A stretch of 36,029 nt of DNA from JACDAE01 sp034438015 (GTDB lineage Bacteria; Chloroflexota; Ktedonobacteria; Ktedonobacterales; Ktedonobacteraceae): NCBI GenBank assembly GCA_034438015.1, contig DAOTTD010000151.1, forward strand, positions 1 to 36,029. The letters are read 5' to 3'. Positions 1 to 8,154 of this stretch are shown here, piece by piece; the stretch's first letter is position 1; the number at the start of each line of letters is the position of its first letter. A model generated the notes under the pieces. It worked only from the letters and a program-made list of their open reading frames with translations. It ran no database searches and was not told where the DNA came from. A program made the position numbers and the translations under genes.

Positions 1-2
1 CT

Positions 3-437
3 GCCGGTTCTTTTGCTTCCGCCGCAGTAGTCTCAGAAGATAACGAACTGGATCAAAAGACGAAAAATCAATGGCTGGAAGAAGGTGATAAGCTCTATAG
101 CACGCGACGCTATCAGCAGGCGCTGGCCGCTTACGAAAAGGGGCTCCAACTGGCTCCAGATGATTCCACACTGCGCCGAAAATACAACAATACTCGTGAT
201 TATCTCAAATCTAGTCAAAGATACGGCAATACTCAGCAGCCACTCAAATCGACGGCACAACAATCTGATGTTCCAACCTATGAAAACAGTAGAAAGACTA
301 CGCGCATAGTAGTAGGATTGATTGTAATAGTTCTCCTATTCCTGATAATAAATATTTTAACAGTCTGGAATGCTACAGTTGTGGGCCTGACATTATTTAC
401 TGGTATTACAACCTTGATAGCTATAATTGTTGGGTAG
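3..437 (+). CDS. C-terminal part of a TPR-containing membrane protein (5' end outside window)
   Basis: An open frame enters from the left edge and stops at TAG 435-437, giving 144 visible residues. Residues about 23-56 form one TPR-like helical pair (WLEEGDKLY, then YQQALAAYEKGLQLAPDD). A polar Gln/Ser/Thr-rich stretch follows, then two hydrophobic segments at about 102-122 and 125-143 that run to the C-terminus. TPR units usually mediate protein-protein contacts, and the C-terminal pair of spans would anchor this one in the membrane. The N-terminal part is missing, so a larger domain such as a kinase cannot be excluded; Ktedonobacterial signalling proteins often carry one. No specific function is assigned. 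Confidence 0.6.
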   Translation, partial: AGSFASAAVVSEDNELDQKTKNQWLEEGDKLYSTRRYQQALAAYEKGLQLAPDDSTLRRKYNNTRDYLKSSQRYGNTQQPLKSTAQQSDVPTYENSRKTTRIVVGLIVIVLLFLIINILTVWNATVVGLTLFTGITTLIAIIVG

Positions 438-593
438 GATCCACTAAAAAAACGCCTTGCTATACACCGTCATCTCGTGATATGCTTAGAAAAAGTGTTC
501 TTTCTCTAGCTGTATCAGGGACAATAGCGAGAGATCGAAAAAAGCCTGGGCGCTTTTACGATCCGCTTAAGGATACTGAAAATCGAAGACGAG

Positions 594-3014
594 ATGCGTA
601 CTGAAGATGAGCGTCTGTTCGGCTGGGACGCGACGCCCGGTATCGTCTCGGTATGGGCGAACCGCGAGGGGCTGGCGATTGTATGGCGGCGACAGGAGGG
701 GCGTGTGACCTGTTCGCGCGAGCGTTTCCGTCCCTGGCTGTTTGCGACGACGCTGGCCGACCTTGCACACCTGGGACCGGCCCTGCTGCCCGTAACGGCG
801 TTTGGCAGTGAGAGCGCGCATATCAATTATCGCGAGCTAGAGGGTCCCGACCCTCCCACACAGAGCTACCGCTATCTGATTACTGTTCGCGATGGGCGCT
901 ACCTTGAACGAGCGCTGCTGGCGGGTGCATCGAAAAGACTCGGGCGGCGCATCAATAATTTGAATGAACTCGACGAATACTACCGTGTGGGTCCGGTCGA
1001 GCAATATCTCATGGCAACGGGACGCGTCTACTTCCGCGACATGACGTATGAAGAGGGGCTGCATCGCTTGCAGTTCGATCTGGAGACAACGGCGCTCGAC
1101 CCGCATCGCGGGCGCATCTTCCTGGTCGCGGTGCGCGATAATCGTGGGCTGGCGACTATCCTTGAAGCACCCACGCCCGAGGATGAGGCGCGGCTCATCC
1201 AGCAGTTGTGCACGCTGATCGCTGAGCGCGACCCCGACGTCATCGAGAATCACAACCTGTTTGGCTTCGATCTGCCATTTCTGGAGGAGCGTGCCGCGCA
1301 ATTGCACATTACGCTGAATCTCGGACGGCAGGGAGGGCCAATGCAACTGGAGCGGCGTGAGGAGACGCTGGCGGTGGGACCGGAGGCGCGCCGCCGCACG
1401 CGTTACAGCGTGGCCGGGCGCGAGCTGATCGATACGCTGGACGCGGTGCGGCGCTACGACTTCGTGGTGCGCGACATGCCCAGCTATCGGCTCAAAGAAG
1501 TGGCGCGCTACTTCGGCATCGCCTCGCCCGAACGCGTGTATATCGAGGGAACAGAGATCTTCGAGACCTATCAACGCGATCCCGAACTGGTGCGGCGCTA
1601 CGCCCTGGACGACGTGAACGAGGTCGATGGACTCTCGCGCCGCCTGCTGGGCGCACCGTTTGTGCTGGCGAGCATGGCCCCCCGCCGTTACGAGCGGCTG
1701 GCGTCGGCGGGTCCGGCGATGGGCATACTTGAGCCGCTGCTTGTGCGCGCCTATCTGCGCGCAGGCGTTGCGCTCCCCTACCAGGCCGCGCAGCAAGAAG
1801 GGGAGCAGGCGCTCCACGAAGGCGGCGCGACCATTTTATTTGCCGAAGGAATCGCCGAGCAGGTCGTCAAGGCCGACGTCGCCTCGCTGTACCCTTCGTT
1901 GATGCGCACCTTCCAGATCGGTCCCGCCTGCGACCCCCTGGGTGTCCTGCTCAGCATCTTGAGTCGCCTGACCGATCTGCGCCTCGCACACAAAGCCGCT
2001 GCACGCTCGGCTGACGCACTAACAGCCAGCCACCACGAGGCGACACAGGCTGCGATGAAGATCCTGATCAACGCGGCGTATGGCTATATGGGAGCCGGCT
2101 CAATGGCGCTCTTCGCCGATAATCGCGCCGCCAGCGAAGTCACGCGGCGAGGGCGCGAACTGCTGAACACGGTCCTCGACGCCCTGCGCGAGCGTGGCAT
2201 GGCGCTGATCGAGGCCGATACCGATGGCGTCTATTTCGCCGTGCCGAACGGCTGGACAGAAGAGCAGGAGCGCGCCCTGGTCGCCGAGGTCGGCGCGCAA
2301 CTTCCAGCCGGCATCAGGCTGGAATACGAGGGACGCTACCGCGCGATGTTCAGCCACATGGTCAAAAACTACGCCCTGCTCACGTACAACGAGCGCCTGA
2401 TCGTGCATGGCGTGGCGCTGCGTTCGAGCCGGGCCGAACCGTTCGGCGACCGCTTCCTGCGTCAGGCCTTGCTCAGCCTGATGACCAACGACATTCCAGG
2501 ATTGCACGAGGCGTTCCAGCGAACGGTCAGCGCCCTGCGCAATCGCTCCCTGCCAGCGTCCGATCTGGGAGCACGCGTGCGGCTCTCGAAGACGCCCGAG
2601 GCCTACCTTGCGGCCCGCGCCACGCATCCCGAACCGCAATACGAGGCCCTGCTGGATGCCGGTCGCGCGCGCTGGCACCCCGGCGAACGCGTGCGCTTCT
2701 ACCGTACGGGCCCCAGAAGCTATACCTGGCTGCTGGAGGAGGCCGACGAAGCCCCGGCAGGCGAAGGATGGGAGGGCGGCGGAAGACAGGATGATCATGA
2801 AAGCAACGACGCATCAGACCGCCACGAGATCGCCGACCGACGCGATTACGACGTCGAGCACTATCTGCAGGTACTGGTCACATCCTACGCCGCCCGCCTG
2901 CGCAAAGCCTTCGCCCCGGAAGATTTCGCGCAACTTTTCCGCATAGACGACCAGTTGAGCCTGTTCGATCGCCCCGTGGAGAGCATACAGCCGCGCTGGA
3001 TTCGCTGCCAGTAG
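594..3014 (+). CDS. Family B DNA polymerase with 3'-5' exonuclease motifs
   Basis: The 806-residue product has the full PolB layout. The proofreading exonuclease shows Exo I (FDLETT, D162/E164), Exo II (ENHNLFGFD, N221/D226) and Exo III (YALDD, Y336/D340). The polymerase shows motif A (DVASLYPSLM, D428), motif B (K489-x3-N493-x2-YG) and motif C (EADTDG, D542/D544). All metal-binding acids are present, so it should be active for synthesis and editing. Motif B reads NAAYGYMG rather than the common NSxYG. An acidic, Asp/Glu/Gly-rich insert lies at about 740-770 before the C-terminus. No ATG, GTG or TTG precedes 594 in frame back to the stop at 525-527, so this start is preferred although its ribosome site is weak. 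No helicase, clamp or repair gene is adjacent. Length is close to that of E. coli Pol II and archaeal PolB; repair or translesion synthesis is the likely role, by family inference. Confidence 0.93.
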   Translation: MRTEDERLFGWDATPGIVSVWANREGLAIVWRRQEGRVTCSRERFRPWLFATTLADLAHLGPALLPVTAFGSESAHINYRELEGPDPPTQSYRYLITVRDGRYLERALLAGASKRLGRRINNLNELDEYYRVGPVEQYLMATGRVYFRDMTYEEGLHRLQFDLETTALDPHRGRIFLVAVRDNRGLATILEAPTPEDEARLIQQLCTLIAERDPDVIENHNLFGFDLPFLEERAAQLHITLNLGRQGGPMQLERREETLAVGPEARRRTRYSVAGRELIDTLDAVRRYDFVVRDMPSYRLKEVARYFGIASPERVYIEGTEIFETYQRDPELVRRYALDDVNEVDGLSRRLLGAPFVLASMAPRRYERLASAGPAMGILEPLLVRAYLRAGVALPYQAAQQEGEQALHEGGATILFAEGIAEQVVKADVASLYPSLMRTFQIGPACDPLGVLLSILSRLTDLRLAHKAAARSADALTASHHEATQAAMKILINAAYGYMGAGSMALFADNRAASEVTRRGRELLNTVLDALRERGMALIEADTDGVYFAVPNGWTEEQERALVAEVGAQLPAGIRLEYEGRYRAMFSHMVKNYALLTYNERLIVHGVALRSSRAEPFGDRFLRQALLSLMTNDIPGLHEAFQRTVSALRNRSLPASDLGARVRLSKTPEAYLAARATHPEPQYEALLDAGRARWHPGERVRFYRTGPRSYTWLLEEADEAPAGEGWEGGGRQDDHESNDASDRHEIADRRDYDVEHYLQVLVTSYAARLRKAFAPEDFAQLFRIDDQLSLFDRPVESIQPRWIRCQ

Positions 3015-3124
3015 AGACTCCAGTAAGAGGCACCGTACACTAATGTGGTAAGTTAAGAGGTTGAGGTGTTTTCCCTGGCTCTCTACTTATTCACGCAAAC
3101 GAGCCTGAACTTGAACCTATGATA

Positions 3125-3156
3125 CCTGGCGAAGATGAGCCAGGCATGGGTATAAT
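3125..3156 (+). promoter_or_regulatory. Possible promoter -10 with adjacent inverted repeat, upstream of the methyltransferase
   Basis: A perfect TATAAT lies at 3151-3156, and an inverted repeat CCTGGC / GCCAGG (3125-3130 and 3139-3144, loop 8) sits just upstream where a regulator or the -35 would be. No good -35 hexamer is visible at 16-18 bases. It would drive the methyltransferase with a leader of about 125 bases. Confidence 0.3.
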
Positions 3157-3286
3157 AGGAGCTGGTAAAGCAGCGTCTCGATTTGAACGCAGTCCGTTGA
3201 AACGTATTCCTCTCTCCCGTTGTTCGGAAAGTATGCCACGCAACAGAGGGCTGGATGGTGTTTAAGTGATGAAAAAAGAGGATGCC

Positions 3287-4096
3287 ATGGAAAAGCCAGA
3301 CGATACGATCACGGGTTTTGACAGGGTGGACCAGGCGGCGAACCCCGCTTTCTTTACACAGTTTATGGATAAGTCACATACCTTGCAGTCGGCCAGCATT
3401 TATCGGCAGCGGATGTTTGAACTCCTGGATGTGCGGCCAGGAGCGACTCTGCTGGACGTTGGCTGCGGGGCGGGAAATGATGTGCAAGATCTGGCAAAGC
3501 TCGTGGGGCCCAGCGGGCGCGTGGTGGGGATAGACTCCAGCTCAACGATGGTTCAGCAGGCGCGTGCCCGGACCGCAGACGTACATCTGCCGGTGGAGTA
3601 CCTGCAAGGGGATGCGTATCAGCTCCCTTTTAAGGAGAACATCTTTGATGGCTGTCTGTCGTCGCGGGTCTTCAAGCACCTGGCTTCGCCGGACCGTGCG
3701 CTCGTCGAGATGGTGCGTGTGGCACGGTCGGGCGCTCACATTGTGGTTGCGGAAGCCGATTTTGACCTGACGATCGTTGATATCCCGGATCGCACGCTCG
3801 CCCGCCAGATGATCCACCTGGCATGTGACCGTGTACGGCACGGCTGGATGGGACGGCAGTTGCCCAGGCTCTTCAGCGAGGCGGGGCTGGACGATATCGT
3901 TGTCACTGGCAACGTGCTGTCGTCAGACTATGCCTATTTCCAGATGGCCTTCGGCGGTCTCTTGCAAGATGCGCAGGCGGCGGGTAAGGTGTCTGGCGAA
4001 GAGGTGACTCGCTTCTGGAACTTGCTGGAACAAGCTGATCGCGAGCAGCGCTTGTTGGGCTATGTCGGCTTCGTCGTGGGCGGGCGCAAGCCCTGA
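3287..4096 (+). CDS. Class I SAM-dependent methyltransferase
   Basis: The protein of about 269 residues has a class I methyltransferase core. Motif I is LLDVGCGAGNDV, followed by the SAM-ribose acidic residue in VVGIDSS, then GDAYQLPF (motif II region), a FDGCLSSRVFKHL post-motif (the usual RVLxHL in UbiE/MenG-like enzymes) and LVEMVRVARSG. It resembles Methyltransf_11 / UbiE-type small-molecule methylases, but the substrate cannot be read from sequence. The start at 3287 is chosen because AGAGG (3276-3280) lies six bases upstream. In-frame GTG 3266 and ATG 3269 would add six to seven residues but have no ribosome site. It converges on the DUF1206 gene with 70 bases between. Confidence 0.85.
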   Translation: MEKPDDTITGFDRVDQAANPAFFTQFMDKSHTLQSASIYRQRMFELLDVRPGATLLDVGCGAGNDVQDLAKLVGPSGRVVGIDSSSTMVQQARARTADVHLPVEYLQGDAYQLPFKENIFDGCLSSRVFKHLASPDRALVEMVRVARSGAHIVVAEADFDLTIVDIPDRTLARQMIHLACDRVRHGWMGRQLPRLFSEAGLDDIVVTGNVLSSDYAYFQMAFGGLLQDAQAAGKVSGEEVTRFWNLLEQADREQRLLGYVGFVVGGRKP

Positions 4097-4166
4097 AAAG
4101 GCGCTTAGGCAGCCTCGCTGATGCGAAAAGTGGTCTGGCTGAGAGTTTAGAATATCAATTACATCG

Positions 4167-5033
4167 TCACAGACTGAACTGACGGCCAGCAATGCGACGG
4201 TAGCGCGCCTCGACGAACGAATAGGCTCCATAGGCGACCAGGCCCAGGGCGACGATCGCCAACAGGAAAGGACCGAACGGTTGCTGTAAGAGCACCTGTA
4301 GCGCGGTATCCAGGCCCTTCGCATCGTTGGGATTGTGCTGCAGGGCCGCGATGATCAGGAAGAGGCCAACGATGCAGAAGACAACGCCAAGTGCAGCGTA
4401 GCCCAGGCGACCGAGGAAGATCAGTCCCTTTCTAAGCTGCGCGCTCACTCCTTGTAAAGAGAGCTTCCGCTGGAAATTTGCTGAGTACGCACGATAAAAC
4501 AGGTAGCCAGCGATCCCAAGTACGGCCAGACCCACCACGACCACAAGCGCGACGCCGATACTGTATTTAAGTAATATCCCCGTCCAGTTCTGCGCCGAAG
4601 TGGTAGAACTCTTCCCTCCATTGCCCGTACCCGCGAGCAACTGGATGGTCCCGACAGCGAGCAGTCCATAGGAGACGCCAACCGCCGCATACCCGACACG
4701 CGCAAGAATGCCCTTTGCCTGGTTGCCCTTCCCTTCGGTATCGAGCAATGCCTGAATGAAACTCCAGAGCGCGAAGCCGATCAGTCCGATCGCCACGACG
4801 ACCAGCAGGAACCTGCCGAAGGGCTGATCGTAGATCGTATGAACAGCCCCCCTCTGATCGATAGCTTTTCCACCTCTGCCCGCCGCCAGTTGTACAGCGA
4901 GAATACCGATAACCAGGTAGACCACACCCTTCACCGCGTAGCCGAGACGTGCCAGCATCGTCATCCACTTACTAGTGGCGGCATCGCGCCCTGCCTGCTC
5001 CGCTTTTTCCGGCATGCTCACATTCGATTTCAT
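4167..5033 (-). CDS. DUF1206 family integral membrane protein
   Basis: The 288-residue product contains three repeats of about 85 residues, each starting with a near-identical motif (RLGYAVKGVVYL, RVGYAAVGVSYGL, RLGYAALGVVFCI) and each built of two hydrophobic segments, giving about six membrane spans. This threefold repeat and the LGYAxxGV signature are typical of DUF1206, a family of unknown function. The N-terminus before the first span is short and charged, consistent with a cytoplasmic start. AAAGGA precedes the ATG by about nine bases. It is convergent with the methyltransferase and divergent from the carboxypeptidase, so it is probably monocistronic. Confidence 0.88.
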   Translation of the reverse strand: MKSNVSMPEKAEQAGRDAATSKWMTMLARLGYAVKGVVYLVIGILAVQLAAGRGGKAIDQRGAVHTIYDQPFGRFLLVVVAIGLIGFALWSFIQALLDTEGKGNQAKGILARVGYAAVGVSYGLLAVGTIQLLAGTGNGGKSSTTSAQNWTGILLKYSIGVALVVVVGLAVLGIAGYLFYRAYSANFQRKLSLQGVSAQLRKGLIFLGRLGYAALGVVFCIVGLFLIIAALQHNPNDAKGLDTALQVLLQQPFGPFLLAIVALGLVAYGAYSFVEARYRRIAGRQFSL

Positions 5034-5224
5034 TTATTTAGATTCCTTTCTTGCTCATGTCCATAGAGCAAAACTTCAGCCGCTTCCAGATTTTTCGCGT
5101 TCGTAAAAAGCCTTGTGAACAATATAAAGTACTTCTCTTCTAGTACGGGTTACCATGCACAAAAAGATACGCGTGCGGATAGGCTGATGGTCCTGGCAAA
5201 TGTTCGAATTGTGAAGCAGGCACT

Positions 5225-5252
5225 TTCGACTTTGCCCGCATTGCACTACAAT
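5225..5252 (+). promoter_or_regulatory. Weak sigma70-like promoter before the carboxypeptidase
   Basis: TTCGAC (5225-5230) and TACAAT (5247-5252) are separated by 16 bases. The -10 matches 5 of 6 positions; the -35 is poor. The leader would be about 40 bases. Confidence 0.3.
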
Positions 5253-5297
5253 GGAGGAAAGAGATCGGTTTGATTACAACAAAGAAAGAGTTTGTAG

Positions 5298-6269
5298 ATG
5301 ATACGTCGTATTCTTGCCATTATCCTGGTACTGTTGGCGATGATTGTGCTTATCGGAGTAGGCGGAGTGCTGGCCTACACGCCGCTGGGGACGCGAGTGA
5401 TCTCCACGTTCGGCCCTCCGACTCCCACACCGAAGCCGATTCTTACGGTACGCGGCACCCCACCCATGGTGAACGCGAAGGCAACCTACCTGCTGGATGC
5501 CGATACAGGGCATGTGCTGGTCGACGTTCAGGGACAGCAGCGCCTGCCGATGGCGAGTACGACCAAGATTATGACCGCGCTGATCACTATCGAGACGGCA
5601 GACCTGAACAAGGTTGTGACCATTAAACAGGACGCCATCGACGAAGTGAGGAAAAACAATGGCAGCAGCGCGCAGCTCGTGGTCGGCGACCAGATCCGCC
5701 TGAAGGATCTGTTGTATGCGCTGCTATTGCCTTCGGGCGATGACGCGGCCATCAGTGTAGCAGACGCCGTTTCTGGCTCACCCGCTAACTTCGTGCAGCT
5801 TATGAACCAGTACGCACAGCGGTTACATCTGAAGCAGACACATTATATCAACCCCGATGGACTTACCTATCTAACGCCGCAAGGGAAGCCAGATCCGAAC
5901 CACTATACCAGCGCCGCCGATCTGGTGCAGCTCACACGTATCGCGCTGAACAATCCACTCTTTGCGCAGATCATCGAACTGCAGCGCTACTTCCTGCCGG
6001 CGACCGCGCAGCATCACGCCTATACGTGGGTGACGACAGACGATCTGCTGAGCGAGTACGCCGGAGCTATAGGCGTGAAAACGGGCTTTACCGTCGAGGC
6101 CGGCTATTGCCTGGTCTTCGCAGCCACGAGCGCGGGCCATCACTTGATCGGTGCCGTCATGAACGATTCCGCGACCGATCCCAACCGGCGCTTTGTGGAT
6201 GCAGCGAAGCTGCTGGATTGGGGCTTTGCGCTCCCTCTGCTGCCGCCGCCAGCGCCCACGCCACAATGA
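5298..6269 (+). CDS. Serine-type D-Ala-D-Ala carboxypeptidase (peptidase S11, low-molecular-weight PBP)
   Basis: This 323-residue penicillin-binding protein trims the terminal D-alanine of peptidoglycan stem peptides outside the cell. An N-terminal hydrophobic segment (residues 4-26) is a signal or anchor, followed by a Pro/Thr linker (PTPTPKP). The active-site set is STTK (S87 nucleophile, K90), the second motif SGD (S146-x-D148) and KTG (261-263). The second motif is usually SxN; here Asp replaces Asn. There is no C-terminal amphipathic anchor, so the N-terminal helix probably tethers it. GAAAGAG about seven bases upstream of the ATG is a weak ribosome site. A REP-like hairpin lies just after the stop. 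Confidence 0.92.
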   Translation: MIRRILAIILVLLAMIVLIGVGGVLAYTPLGTRVISTFGPPTPTPKPILTVRGTPPMVNAKATYLLDADTGHVLVDVQGQQRLPMASTTKIMTALITIETADLNKVVTIKQDAIDEVRKNNGSSAQLVVGDQIRLKDLLYALLLPSGDDAAISVADAVSGSPANFVQLMNQYAQRLHLKQTHYINPDGLTYLTPQGKPDPNHYTSAADLVQLTRIALNNPLFAQIIELQRYFLPATAQHHAYTWVTTDDLLSEYAGAIGVKTGFTVEAGYCLVFAATSAGHHLIGAVMNDSATDPNRRFVDAAKLLDWGFALPLLPPPAPTPQ

Positions 6270-6293
6270 TCCGATTGTTACGGGAGGTATCCC

Positions 6294-6378
6294 TTCAGTA
6301 GGGATGGGGCTTGCCCCCATCCGGCTCGGGAGTGGCATTCTGTGGACTCGGATAGGGGCAAGCTCCATCCCTACTGAA
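6294..6378. repeat. REP-like double palindrome (inverted pair of imperfect hairpins)
   Basis: Two 30-base arms (6294-6323 and 6349-6378) are inverted copies matching at 28 of 30 positions, with a 25-base spacer. Each arm is also an imperfect hairpin on its own (GATGGGG-cttg-CCCCCATC in the left arm), so the element looks like two REP units in opposite orientation. It lies between the carboxypeptidase and the DUF488 gene, both plus strand, where it may also attenuate read-through. Copy number in the genome cannot be seen from this window. Confidence 0.7.
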
Positions 6379-6435
6379 GAGAGCAGGACCTGAATAGATA
6401 CGTCGCGGGAGTGAAATCATAGAAGGAATAAGGCC

Positions 6436-6807
6436 ATGACGAAACACAAAGTGACAGTAACAATAAAGCGAGCATACGACAAAGCTGAAGAGAACGATGG
6501 CACACGCGTCCTCGTGGATCGGCTCTGGCCGCGCGGGCTCTCTAAGGAGCGAGCTCACATCCACGTGTGGTTGAAAGAGGTCGCCCCGAGCAATGGGCTG
6601 CGTAAAGAGTTTGGACACGAGCCTGAGAAATTTGCAGAGTTTCGCGAGAAGTATATAGCAGAGCTCTCATCCGCAAGCGGGCAGAAGGCGCTCAATGCAT
6701 TGCGCGAGCTGGCGCAGCAAGGGCCGATCGCACTGGTCTTCGCGGCACGCGATGCGGAGCACTCCAATGCCGCTATACTACGCGAACTTTTGCAGCGCGG
6801 GTCATAA
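6436..6807 (+). CDS. DUF488 family protein
   Basis: This small soluble 123-residue protein has the conserved DUF488 (YeaO-like) features: RVLVDRLWPRGL near the N-terminus, a central W followed by EVAPSNGLRKEFGH, then PEKFAEFREKY, and ALVFAARDAEHSNA near the C-terminus. Its length is typical of the short subfamily. The function is not established. AAGG about four bases before the ATG, with AAGGAAT further upstream, supports the start. It stands alone between the REP-like hairpin and the nitrate reductase operon. Confidence 0.9.
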   Translation: MTKHKVTVTIKRAYDKAEENDGTRVLVDRLWPRGLSKERAHIHVWLKEVAPSNGLRKEFGHEPEKFAEFREKYIAELSSASGQKALNALRELAQQGPIALVFAARDAEHSNAAILRELLQRGS

Positions 6808-6949
6808 GAGTGATAGAGTGCTTGTGCTTGCTTTTTGGAAAAGTTCCGTTTAATATATCAATGTAACCATCGTTTTACGACTAAATCCTTCTTCAAATTC
6901 AAACGGGTAAATAGGCTAACAATCGATCAATCGGTTAAAGGAGACCTGT

Positions 6950-8107
6950 ATGGATCAGTCTATTGTACCTTCATCCACGGCTGACGCAACACATGCACCG
7001 CCTGAGCGCAAACGACCATCCTCTGGCTGGGGTCTGCGTGCGCGTTCTCTTTGCGTGGGCATTGGGGCTGCACTGCTCCTGGTAGTGCTGATTGCTCTGG
7101 GTTCACGTGGCTTCCACTGGTTTGACGCGGCGCTGATAGGCTATGCGGTTGCGACGATCTTCGCGACTGCCGCAGTGACATATAAGTATGCGTTCTGGCT
7201 CTCGCGGCCACCAACGGGACGTTACTGGAAACGAAGCTGGCAGCTATTTTTCTCTTACCAGAACTTCCGGCGCTATGCGCTGCTCATTCCACAAGCGATT
7301 GCTGACCTGTTTGCGCAGCAATTTATACGCAAACGTGGACTTTATCGCTGGCTGACACACCAATGCATCTTCTGGGGAGTCCTGCTCTCGTGCGCGATCA
7401 CCTTTCCGCTCACCTTTGGCTGGCTACGCTTCACGCAGCCTCCTGTGGGGGGCTACCGCATCTGGATTCTAGGTTTCCCACTCTTTACATTTCCGACCGA
7501 CTCAGTACTGGCCTTTCTCATTTTTCACGCCCTGGACCTGACGGCCCTGCTGTTACTGGTCGGCCTGGTGCTGGCATTCCAAAGACGCTTCCATGATCTC
7601 GCCCTGATCACCGTACAGCGTTTCCAGTTCGATCTTGTTCCACTGGTCCTCTTGACGGCGATTGTTGTCAGTGGACTCGCACTCACCATCGATAGTACCT
7701 GGCTGGGTGGCGCCTACTACTGGTATATCTCGCTGACGCACGAAGCAATAGTCGTACTGTGGCTGATCTCGCTGCCATTCGGCAAGTTCTTCCATATCAT
7801 CGAGCGCCCGGCCACAGTTGGCATTGAACTCTACTGGCGCACCGGCGAAGGAACCACCATGCAGCGCTGCGCCCGTTGCCAGGAGGAGTTTGTGCCCAGG
7901 CGCTTTCTCTCCGATCTAAAGAAAACTCTTGCCGAAGTAGGCGAAGATTATACGCTTCCTGCTACCCCGGTACAGCAGAAAAGCGAAGGAAACGCAGAGG
8001 GGCAAGAAGCGCTCTGGTGGCAGGATTTCTGTCCAACGTGCAAGCGTGTGATGCGCGCCCAGGCCAATCTTAGCGCCCTGGGTCGCAATGGCAATCAGTT
8101 CTTATAG
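6950..8107 (+). CDS. Membrane subunit of the molybdenum oxidoreductase complex (six spans, candidate haem ligands, C-terminal zinc ribbon)
   Basis: The 385-residue product has about six hydrophobic segments (roughly 31-52, 58-84, 137-158, 184-210, 226-248 and 257-280). Histidines lie in or next to spans: H137, H193, H264 and H282. The last is in LPFGKFFHIIERP, which resembles the span-end motif of NarI / HdrE-like quinol-oxidising cytochromes b. I infer a haem b quinol-interacting subunit, but the ligands are not proven. The cytoplasmic tail has CARC (C307/C310) and CPTC (C361/C364), a likely split zinc ribbon or metal site, which is odd for such a subunit. AAAGGAG at 6937-6943 supports the start. 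It is the first gene of a six-gene operon, 47 bases before the catalytic subunit. Confidence 0.7.
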   Translation: MDQSIVPSSTADATHAPPERKRPSSGWGLRARSLCVGIGAALLLVVLIALGSRGFHWFDAALIGYAVATIFATAAVTYKYAFWLSRPPTGRYWKRSWQLFFSYQNFRRYALLIPQAIADLFAQQFIRKRGLYRWLTHQCIFWGVLLSCAITFPLTFGWLRFTQPPVGGYRIWILGFPLFTFPTDSVLAFLIFHALDLTALLLLVGLVLAFQRRFHDLALITVQRFQFDLVPLVLLTAIVVSGLALTIDSTWLGGAYYWYISLTHEAIVVLWLISLPFGKFFHIIERPATVGIELYWRTGEGTTMQRCARCQEEFVPRRFLSDLKKTLAEVGEDYTLPATPVQQKSEGNAEGQEALWWQDFCPTCKRVMRAQANLSALGRNGNQFL

Positions 8108-8154
8108 ATCGACTGGATCGACAGACAAGCAAGCAATAGAGAGCGGGGAAGCTT

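Noticed and set aside
837..1817. Long minus-strand open frame opposite the polymerase
   Set aside because: The polymerase frame has all catalytic motifs; the opposite frame is compositionally biased and matches nothing.
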